Shown here piece by piece: positions 16,811-26,900 of a stretch of DNA of 40,206 bases (the first letter of the stretch is position 1; every line of letters starts with the position of its first letter). Origin of the DNA: Streptomyces sp. L-9-10. GTDB lineage: Bacteria; Actinomycetota; Actinomycetes; Streptomycetales; Streptomycetaceae. The DNA is taken from the NCBI RefSeq assembly GCF_004151105.1, contig NZ_PHRF01000062.1, positions 1 through 40,206 of the forward strand, in the 5' to 3' direction. Below the pieces are notes generated by a model, which was given only the letters and a program-made list of their open reading frames with translations, did not search any database and was not told the origin of the DNA. The translations under genes were made by a program, and so were the position numbers.

Positions 16811-17401
16811 TCAGGCCCCCGCCGGCACATTCCTCTCCTGGGAGGGCAGGTACGGCTGGGCACCCGGCAGCCCCAGGTCGGACGGGAGCAGCGCGCCTAT
16901 CCACATGTCCCGCAGCGTGTCCCTGTGGAGCAGCGCGGCGCGCAGCACGCCCTCCATCGCGAAACCGGCCTTCTCCGCGACCGCGCGCGAGCCCGCGTTG
17001 CCGACCTCGGCGCGCCACTCCAGGCGCTGCGCGCCCAGCGCCGTGAAGGCCCAGCGGGCCACCGCCCGCGCGGCTTCCGCCGTATAGCCCCGGCCGCGGT
17101 GCTCCCTCGCCGTCCAGTAGCCGACCTCCCAGGTGCCCGACTGACAGTGCGCGTTGACCGCGCCCATCACCGGGCCCCCGGCTCCGGGCACCACGGCGAA
17201 GGTGCAGTTGGTCGCCGTCCGCCAGCCGTCCGGGACCATCCGTGTGAGGAAGTGCTCCGCGTGCTGCCGCTCGTACGGTGTGGGAATCGGGACCCAGCGC
17301 TGGATCTCGGGGTCCTGGCAGGCCGCGAGGACGTCATCGACGTCATCCGGGGTGAGGGGGCGCAGCAGCAGGCGCTCGGTGGTGAGGGTGACGGGTTCCA
17401 T
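16811..17401 (-). CDS. GNAT family N-acetyltransferase (RimJ/RimL-like)
   Basis: A 196-aa acetyltransferase with the RimJ/RimL-type layout. The start motif is LTTERLLLRPLTPDDVDDVLA, the acetyl-CoA loop is REHRGRGYTAEAARAVARWAF (the RGxGY form of R/QxxGxG/A), and AEVGNAGSRAVAEKAGFAMEGVLR is the usual closing motif. It transfers acetyl to an unknown amine, possibly a protein N-terminus or small molecule. The ATG at 17401 is chosen because the frame upstream lacks family sequence. A GCCGGG/CCCGGC hairpin (17418-17432) sits just ahead of the start in the message. It is divergent from secA. Confidence 0.88.
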   Translation of the reverse strand: MEPVTLTTERLLLRPLTPDDVDDVLAACQDPEIQRWVPIPTPYERQHAEHFLTRMVPDGWRTATNCTFAVVPGAGGPVMGAVNAHCQSGTWEVGYWTAREHRGRGYTAEAARAVARWAFTALGAQRLEWRAEVGNAGSRAVAEKAGFAMEGVLRAALLHRDTLRDMWIGALLPSDLGLPGAQPYLPSQERNVPAGA

Positions 17402-17641
17402 AGCCGGATTCTGCTGAGCCGGGTCCCCCGGCACGAGTGCTTTTCCCGTCTCACCGGCACCTTCCACGGGTCCCGAGCGTTCTCCTTGCGGGTGTCGGCG
17501 GGCCCGCGTGACCTCGGCCCTCCCGGCGCGGGCGGGTCCTCGCTTACGATGGCCGTTGCGGTGGGGCCCGCCTGCCGTGCCCGCGCCCGTGTCCGTATCC
17601 GACCCACGTGCCAGGCCCGACCGGCAAGGAGACCAACCTCA

Positions 17642-20470
<2,829 letters not shown>

Positions 20471-20497
20471 GCCTCCGCCGGAGGCGGTACGACGGAC

Positions 20498-20544
20498 GAG
20501 GGCGGGCCGGGGCGCACAGCGAGTGCGCGCCCCGGCCCGCCCTC
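20498..20544. terminator. Terminator between secA and the Rv3235-like gene
   Basis: A perfect 18-bp GC stem (GAGGGCGGGCCGGGGCGC with its complement) around an 11-base loop. It lies 27 bases past the secA stop and 10 bases past the stop of the convergent minus-strand gene, so it probably works both ways. Confidence 0.85.
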
Positions 20545-20554
20545 ATGCGCGTTC

Positions 20555-21112
20555 TCATGCGCGGTCCCCGCCGAGCTCGACCGCGGCGCAGCGCCAGCGC
20601 AGGTCGGCGCCCTGTTCCAGCCGGAAGGCCATGGCGCGTACCTGATCGCCCGCGGAGATGCTGGCGGCGGCCTCGACCGCTCCCGGGCGCGGCTGGAAGG
20701 CGCGGCAGGTACGGATGACGGGACGGGCGCCGCGTGCCCTGAGCGGGGTGCCGGGCGCGAGCCGGACGAGTTGGTCGTACGCCTCGCCGATGGTCTGGCC
20801 GAGCATCCAGTGCACGGGGCGGTGGCCGCTGAGGACGGCGAGCAGGCGCTCCGCGAAGAGTTCGTGCGGCGGCGGGAGGTGCGGGCGCCGCTGCGGGCGT
20901 ACGGCACCCGGCCTGCGCTGGTCGCGCCGGCCGGGCGGCCTCGCGGCGGCGGTGGTCCGGCTCCGCGTCGTGCCGGTCCCTGTGCCTGTGCCTGTTCCTG
21001 TGCCTGTGCCTGTCCCCGTGGTGGTGCGGCTCGGAGCGGCGGTACCGCTCGGAGCGGTGGTGCCGGTCGCCGTGGTGGTACTGGTCGCCGTGGTGGTACT
21101 GGTCGTGTTCAC
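20555..21112 (-). CDS. Rv3235 family protein
   Basis: A 185-aa protein of unknown function. The C-terminal half (about 80-185) resembles the Rv3235 family found beside secA in actinobacteria: ELFAERLLAVLSGHRPVHWMLG, TIGEAYDQLVRL, then RAFQPRPGAVEAAASISAG and ALAFRLEQG-like RAMAFRLEQGADLRWRCAAVEL. The first 60 or so residues are low complexity, rich in Thr, Gly and Ala, and encoded by tandem repeats. The GTG at 21112 has GGGGGCG about nine bases upstream, but a later start after the repeats is possible. It is convergent with secA. Confidence 0.8.
   Translation of the reverse strand: MNTTSTTTATSTTTATGTTAPSGTAAPSRTTTGTGTGTGTGTGTGTGTTRSRTTAAARPPGRRDQRRPGAVRPQRRPHLPPPHELFAERLLAVLSGHRPVHWMLGQTIGEAYDQLVRLAPGTPLRARGARPVIRTCRAFQPRPGAVEAAASISAGDQVRAMAFRLEQGADLRWRCAAVELGGDRA
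20979..21014. repeat. 6-bp tandem repeat, six units, coding
   Basis: CCTGTG repeats six times with two single-base changes and encodes alternating Thr-Gly in the N-terminal part of the Rv3235-like protein. It stays in frame whatever its copy number. Confidence 0.85.
21065..21100. repeat. 18-bp perfect tandem repeat, two units, coding
   Basis: GGTCGCCGTGGTGGTACT occurs twice back to back and continues as GGTCGTG. It lies at the very start of the Rv3235-like gene and encodes Thr/Ser-rich sequence, again in whole codons. Confidence 0.85.
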
Positions 21113-21392
21113 GCAGATCGCCCCCGTTCTGCCCGGCCGGTCGGGATACCGGTCGGTAACTTCTGTTGGGGGATCTTTTACGGGCCCTTGGGGGACGGCC
21201 GCAAGACCGGTGCGGACACGGAGCGCTCGGAGCCGAAATCACCTATCAGAGTGACCGGCGGACGATACCGGGCCCGGCGGCGAGGTGGCGTGCGGTTCCC
21301 GGTGGACGCCTGGAGGCTCCATGAGCGTCACCCCGAAGAGGGACTCCCGCACGTATCCTTAGGTGCTCTCCCGACTACGAAAGCGGCCAGCC

Positions 21393-21899
21393 ATGCGCGT
21401 CTACGTCCCCCTGACCCTTCCTGGTCTCGCTGAGGCGCACAAGACGGGTGAGCTGGGACCGGGACCGCTGACCGCGTACGCCGTGACCCCCGGGCTGCGC
21501 GAGTGGTACGTCTCCGACGACATCGAGGAACTGGAGTACGCGGCCCTCAACCGCGCCGCGGCCGCCTCGCTCCGGCTGCTCGCCGCCGATCCGGCGGCCG
21601 GGCGCCGCAGGGTGGTCGTGGCGGCCGATGTGCCGGACAGGGAGGCCGTGTCGGATCCCGACCGCGGACTGGACGACGCCGGCCTCGGCGAGGTGCGGAT
21701 CGCCGACTCGATCGCGCTGTCGAAGGCGGCGGCGGTGCACGTCGACTCCGCCGAGGCGGACGCCGATGTGTCGGCCGCGGCGGCGGCGCTGGGCGCGGCC
21801 GACCACGGGGACGACGACGCGCAGTTCACCGTGGACGGCGCGGAGGACCACGAACTGCTCTGGTACGGCGTCCAGGAGATCCCGAACCTGATCGGCTGA
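21393..21899 (+). CDS. DUF6912 family protein
   Basis: A 168-aa soluble protein. It begins MRVYVPLTLPGLAEAH and has SDDIEELEYAALNRAAAASLRLL, an acidic middle, and the end ELLWYGVQEIPNLIG, a pattern I recall from the DUF6912 family, conserved in actinobacteria near secA. I see no catalytic motif. The ATG at 21393 fits the conserved start better than the GTG at 21363, although neither has a strong ribosome site. The 280 bases upstream hold no clear gene; TATCCT at 21354 could be a -10 box but has no matching -35. Function is unknown. Confidence 0.8.
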   Translation: MRVYVPLTLPGLAEAHKTGELGPGPLTAYAVTPGLREWYVSDDIEELEYAALNRAAAASLRLLAADPAAGRRRVVVAADVPDREAVSDPDRGLDDAGLGEVRIADSIALSKAAAVHVDSAEADADVSAAAAALGAADHGDDDAQFTVDGAEDHELLWYGVQEIPNLIG

Positions 21900-22027
21900 G
21901 CGGCCGGCGGCGGCCCTCGCCCGGGGCGTTCCCCGAGTCGTGCCCCGGTGGTGATTCCTCGCAGGTCATGGGGGTCCGCGAGGTTCCGGCAGGGCCGTTG
22001 TCGGACCCGGCCGGTACCGTTTTCGGC

Positions 22028-22699
22028 ATGGGGAAGCAGAACACGCATCTGGTCTGGGACTGGAACGGCACCCTCCTCGATGACATCCAGGCGGTCATCG
22101 GGGCCACCAACGCGGCCTTCGCGGAAATAGGGCTGGAGTCCATCACGCTGGACACCTACCGCGAGCTGTACTGCGTCCCGGTCCCGAAGTTCTACGAGCG
22201 GCTGATGGGCCGCCTGCCGAGCGACGCCGAGTGGGTCGTCATGGACGAGGCCTTCCACCGGCACTACACGGAGCGGCGGACCGGCTGCGGGCTAACGGAG
22301 GGCGTCGAGGAACTGCTCTCGCAGTGGCGGCTGGCCGGGGACAGCCAGTCGCTGCTGAGCATGTACGGGCACGAGCAACTGGTCCCGGTGGTGCGGGGGT
22401 ACGGGATCGAGAGCCACTTCGTCCGCGTCGACGGCCGGACGGGCCCGTCCGGCGGCAGCAAGGCGGTGCACATGGAGCGGCATCTGACCGCGCTGGCGTC
22501 GACGGGCGCGATATCCGCCGAGCGGACGGTGGTGATCGGTGACGCGGTCGACGACGCGCTGGCGGCGGCGCATGTGGGCGCGCGTGCCGTGCTGTACACG
22601 GGGGGCTCGAACAGCCGGGCCAGCCTGGAGGCGGTGGGCGTACCGGTGGTGGACACGCTCGCGGAGGCGGTCGAGACGGCGCGGCGTCTGACGTCCTGA
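22028..22699 (+). CDS. HAD family hydrolase
   Basis: A 223-aa HAD-superfamily phosphatase-like enzyme of subfamily I (helical cap). Motif I reads VWDWNGTLLDD with nucleophile D11; the second Asp of the usual DxD is replaced by Asn, seen in some phosphatases of this group. Motif II is probably SLLSMYGH, the Lys of motif III lies near GGSKAVHMERHL, and motif IV is VVIGDAVDDALAA. The cap lies between residues 20 and 90. The ATG at 22028 lies directly before the fold. The substrate is unknown. It runs alone toward the convergent DJ-1/PfpI gene. Confidence 0.9.
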   Translation: MGKQNTHLVWDWNGTLLDDIQAVIGATNAAFAEIGLESITLDTYRELYCVPVPKFYERLMGRLPSDAEWVVMDEAFHRHYTERRTGCGLTEGVEELLSQWRLAGDSQSLLSMYGHEQLVPVVRGYGIESHFVRVDGRTGPSGGSKAVHMERHLTALASTGAISAERTVVIGDAVDDALAAAHVGARAVLYTGGSNSRASLEAVGVPVVDTLAEAVETARRLTS

Positions 22700-22716
22700 C
22701 GCCGGAGAGTCCGGCG
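22700..22716 (+). terminator. Short hairpin right after the HAD gene
   Basis: CGCCGGA pairs perfectly with TCCGGCG around the loop GAG, starting at the base after the HAD stop codon. It may be a terminator or a 3' protective structure. Confidence 0.5.
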
Positions 22717-22755
22717 GGGACGACCGGGGGACAGTCAGGCGACGGCCGGGGGACG

Positions 22756-22801
22756 GCCGGGGACAGCCGGGAGTGCACCCGGCTCCGGGCCTGTCCCCGG
22801 C
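22756..22801. terminator. Nested hairpin between HAD and DJ-1/PfpI genes
   Basis: An outer 10-bp stem (GCCGGGGACA with its complement) contains an inner 6-bp hairpin (GCCGGG-AGTGCA-CCCGGC) and eight unpaired bases. It lies between two convergent genes and probably terminates both. Confidence 0.6.
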
Positions 22802-22864
22802 TGCGGCCTCCCCCGGCGGGCGCGCGGTCGCGTCACCCCGCCGGGTTCACCGGGGCTCCGCCCG

Positions 22865-23431
22865 TCAGGTCACCGGGGCCTTCGCGCGCAGCACGGTGAG
22901 GAACTCGCGCATCCAGGCCGGGTGGTCGGGCCAGGCGCGGGACGAGACGAGCGTGCCGTCCACCACCGCCTCCGTGTCCTGGAAAGTGGCCCCGGCCGCC
23001 TGCATGTCCAGCTCCAGCGCCGGATAGGCCGTCACCCGGCGGCCGGCCAGCTCGCCGATCGCGGCCGTCAGCAGCGGCCCGTGACAGATCTGGGCGACGG
23101 GCTTGTCGGCGTCGAAGAAGGACTTGAGGATCTTGCGCAGCTCCGGGTCGCCCCGCAGATACTCGGGGGCACGGCCGCCCGGGATGACCAGGGCCGCGTA
23201 CTGCGTCGCGTCGACCTCGGCGAAGGCCAGATCGGCGGGCCAGGTGTAGCCGGGCTTCTCGGTGTAGGTGTCGAAGCCGGGCTCGAAGTCATGGACCACG
23301 AACTGAAGCTTCTTACGGGTCGGAGCGGCGATATGGACCTCGTAACCCTCCTCGCGCAGGCGCTGGTACGGGTAGAGCACTTCCAGCGACTCGGCGGCGT
23401 CGCCGGTGACGATCAGAACCTTGGCTGCCAT
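22865..23431 (-). CDS. DJ-1/PfpI family protein
   Basis: A 188-aa protein of the DJ-1/PfpI superfamily (glyoxalase, deglycase, protease or chaperone-like members). The nucleophile elbow is AQICHGPLLTAA with C116 followed by His, and the partner Glu is in PGGRAPEYLR (E90). The remaining strands follow the flavodoxin-like fold (KVLIVTGDAAESLEVLYPYQRLREEGYEV at the start, TAYPALELDM later). Length is typical. The ATG at 23431 has GGGAGC about five bases upstream. It is divergent from gdh with 520 bases between. Substrate and exact activity are not deducible. Confidence 0.9.
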   Translation of the reverse strand: MAAKVLIVTGDAAESLEVLYPYQRLREEGYEVHIAAPTRKKLQFVVHDFEPGFDTYTEKPGYTWPADLAFAEVDATQYAALVIPGGRAPEYLRGDPELRKILKSFFDADKPVAQICHGPLLTAAIGELAGRRVTAYPALELDMQAAGATFQDTEAVVDGTLVSSRAWPDHPAWMREFLTVLRAKAPVT

Positions 23432-23719
23432 GACTGCTCCCGGAGAGAGTGGGTCGGTCTGTCCACCTGTCGACCAGTGTCGTCCTGCGGACCAGTGTCG
23501 TCCCGGTCGGCGCGCGTCGGCGAGGGTGCGTCGGCGAAGCGTTCTGTGCCGGGCGGGGGCGTGAGCCTGCGACGGGCGTCCGTGTCGCTGTCCAGAGTGT
23601 CAAAGTTGGTACCCCGTATTTGTACACATGCGGCCCATGACGGCCCCCCGGTCAAGGGCGATAGCCTGGTGCCCGTGATCAGCGCGATATGCCGTGGGGG
23701 CAGCGAAGCCCCCCGCCTG

Positions 23720-23746
23720 CGCCCGGAGCGCGACAGCGCCCGGGCG
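23720..23746 (+). other. Two-part hairpin in the gdh leader
   Basis: CGCCCGG pairs with CCGGGCG, and inside, after a single bulged A, GCGC pairs with GCGC around the tetraloop GACA: 11 base pairs in 27 bases. It lies about 205 bases before the gdh start. Confidence 0.5.
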
Positions 23747-23772
23747 ATCGCTGGTCCCCCAGGGCCGGTCCC

Positions 23773-23796
23773 CTCGGGACAGGACTCGGGACAGGA
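23773..23796. repeat. 12-bp perfect tandem repeat upstream of gdh
   Basis: CTCGGGACAGGA occurs twice with no spacer, 156 bases before the gdh start. Confidence 0.75.
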
Positions 23797-23814
23797 TCGT
23801 GACCCGGGTCGACT

Positions 23815-23830
23815 GCCAAAATTGGCCAAT
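23815..23830. promoter_or_regulatory. GCCAA/TTGGC operator-like element upstream of gdh
   Basis: The 16 bases GCCAAAATTGGCCAAT hold the inverted repeat GCCAA-AA-TTGGC overlapped by the perfect palindrome ATTGGCCAAT, giving three half-sites. It is unusually AT-rich for this genome and lies about 120 bases before the gdh start. The regulator is unknown. Confidence 0.45.
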
Positions 23831-23951
23831 AACGCCCCGGACATCTCTCATCGCGGCATAACGTCGACCCCGACCGGAAACCCCGCGTCGTGGCGTTGTG
23901 TCGCTTCCTTCACCTACGTCACGCAATGGCGCGCGACAGGAGCCAGAGGAC

Positions 23952-26900
23952 ATGCAGACCAAGCTGGACGAAGCCAAGGCCGAGCTGCTCGAACAGGCGG
24001 CTCGGGCCGCTGAGAACAGCCCGGTGGGGGGAACCGGGGGGCTGGGGGCCCGCCCCCGGGAGGACGAGGCCTCGGCCGGATCCCGCGGCGCCGGCGGCCA
24101 GGAGGACGGTCCCGACCGGGACGGCCTTCTCGCGTACCTCCAGCGCTACTACCTGCACACCGCTCCCGAGGACCTGGCGGACCGAGACCCGGTCGATGTC
24201 GTCGGCGCGGCGCTCTCCCACTACCGGCTGGCCGGGAATCGCCCCCAGGGCACGGCGAGCGTACGGGTGCACACCCCGACCGTCGAGGAGAACGGCTGGA
24301 CCTGCCGCCACTCCGTGGTCGAGGTCGTCACCGACGACATGCCGTTCCTGGTCGACTCCGTCACCAACGAGATCTCGCGTCAGGGCCGCGGCATCCACGC
24401 CGTGGTCCATCCTCAGATCGCCGTACGCCGCGATGTCACCGGCAAGCTGATCGAGGTGCTGCCGGAAGAGGCGGTCACCGCCGCGGAGCCCCGGCACGAC
24501 ATCTTCATCGAGTCCTGGATCCATGTCGAGGTCGACCGCGAGACCGACCAGGCCGATCTCCAGCAGATGACCGCCGACCTGCTGCGGGTCCTCTCCGACG
24601 TCCGCGAGACCGTCGAGGACTGGGAGAAGATGCGGGACGCCGCGCTGCGCATCGCCGAGGAACTGCCCGGCGAGCCGACCGCCGACGATCTGCGCGACCA
24701 GGAGGTCGAGGAGGCGCGGGAGCTGCTGCGCTGGCTCGCCGCCGACCACTTCACCTTCCTCGGCTACCGCGAGTATCAGCTGACGGACAGTGACTCCCTC
24801 TCCGCCGTGCCCGGCACCGGACTGGGCGTGCTGCGCTCCGACCCGGCGCACACCGGCGACGAGGACCACCCGGTCAGCCCGTCCTTCAGCCGGCTGCCCG
24901 CCGACGCCCGCGCCAAGGCACGTGAGCACAAGCTGCTCGTCCTCACCAAGGCCAACAGCCGCGCCACGGTCCACCGCTCCGGCTATCTCGACTACGTCGG
25001 GGTCAAGAAGTTCGACGCCAAGGGCAATGTCGTCGGCGAACGGCGCTTCCTCGGGCTCTTCTCCTCCGCCGCGTACACCGAGTCCGTCCGCCGGGTGCCG
25101 GTGATCCGCCGTAAGGTCGCCGAGGTCCTGGAGAGCGCGGGCCTCTCGCCCAACAGTCACGACGGCCGTGATCTGCTCCAGATCCTGGAGACCTATCCGC
25201 GCGACGAGCTGTTCCAGACGCCCGTCGACGAACTCCGCTCGATCGCCACCAGCGTGCTGTATCTCCAGGAGCGCAGGCGCCTGCGCCTCTACCTCCGCCA
25301 GGACGAGTACGGGCGCTACTACTCCGCACTCGTCTATCTGCCGCGCGACCGCTACACCACGGGCGTCCGGCTCCGGCTGGTCGAGATCCTCAAGGAGGAA
25401 CTCGGCGGGACCAGTGTCGACTTCACCGCGTGGAACACAGAATCGATCCTCTCCCGGCTGCACTTCGTCGTCCGGGTCCCCCGGGGCACCCAGCTGGCGA
25501 AGCTCACCGACGCCGACACCGAGCGGATCGAGGCCCGGCTCGTCGAGGCCGCCCGCTCCTGGGCCGACGCCTTCGGCGAGGCGCTGACCGCCGAGTGCGG
25601 TGAGGAGCGCGCCGCCGAACTGCTGCGCAGGTACGGCTCCGCCTTCCCCGAGGGCTACAAGGCCGACCACTCCCCGCGCGCCGCCGTCGCCGACCTGGCC
25701 CATCTGGAGGCGGTCACCAGCGCCGAGGCGGGCTCGGACTTCGCGCTCTCGCTGTACGAGCCGGTCGGCGCCGGCCCCGGCGAGCGCCGCTTCAAGATCT
25801 ACCGCTCGGGCGAGCAGGTCTCCCTCTCCGCCGTCCTGCCGGTGCTCCAGCGGCTCGGCGTCGAGGTCGTCGACGAGCGTCCGTACGAGCTGCGCTGCTC
25901 GGACCGTACCCACGCCTGGATCTACGACTTCGGCCTGCGGCTGCCCCAGGGCGGCGGGGGCGACTATCTCACCGAGGACGACCGCCAGCGCTTCCAGGAC
26001 GCCTTCGCCGCCGTGTGGACCGGAGCCGCGGAGAACGACGGCTTCAACTCCCTCGTCCTGCGGGCCGGTCTGGACTGGCGTCAGGCGATGGTGCTGCGCG
26101 CGTACGCCAAGTACCTGCGCCAGTCCGGCTCGACCTTCAGCCAGGACTACATGGAGGACACCCTCCGCAGCAATGTCCACACCACCCGGCTGCTGGTCTC
26201 CCTCTTCGAGGCCAGGATGTCGCCGGGCCGCCAGCGCGCCGGCATCGAGCTGACGGAGGCGATGCTGGAGGAGCTGGACGGTGCCCTGGACCAGGTCGCG
26301 AGCCTGGACGAGGACCGTATCCTCAGGTCTTTCCTCACCCTCATCAAGGCCACGCTGCGGACCAACTTCTTCCAGCGCGCCGGCGACGGCGACAAGCCGG
26401 AGCAGAGGGAGACGGGCGAGGCGGGCCACCCGACCGCCGCGGGCGAGCAGCACAGCTATGTGTCGATGAAGTTCGACCCGCAGGCCATCCCCGATCTGCC
26501 CGCGCCCCGCCCGGCGTACGAGATCTGGGTGTACTCCCCGCGCGTCGAGGGCGTCCATCTGCGCTTCGGCAAGGTCGCCCGCGGCGGTCTGCGCTGGTCC
26601 GACCGGCGCGAGGACTTCCGTACGGAGATCCTCGGCCTGGTCAAGGCGCAGATGGTGAAGAACACCGTGATCGTGCCGGTCGGCGCCAAGGGCGGCTTCG
26701 TCGCCAAGCAGCTGCCCGACCCGGCCGCGGACCGGGACGCCTGGCTGGCCGAGGGCATCGCCTCGTACAAGATCTTCATCTCGGCGCTGCTCGACATCAC
26801 GGACAACATGGTGGCGGGCGAGGTCGTGCCGCCGGCGGATGTGGTCAGGCACGACGAGGACGACACGTATCTGGTCGTCGCCGCCGACAAAGGCACCGCG

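Larger units (their letters stand above)
23432..23951. other. 520-base divergent intergenic region, DJ-1/PfpI and gdh
   Basis: No credible gene is seen here; the few short frames lack ribosome sites. It contains a hairpin GGGGGC-AGCGAA-GCCCCC (23696-23713), a longer hairpin, a tandem 12-bp repeat and a GCCAA/TTGGC element, each listed separately. TAGCCT at 23662 could be a -10 box, but no good -35 fits. Confidence 0.6.

Noticed and set aside
21113..21392. Promoter for the DUF6912 gene at TATCCT (21354-21359)
   Set aside because: No -35 hexamer at acceptable spacing.
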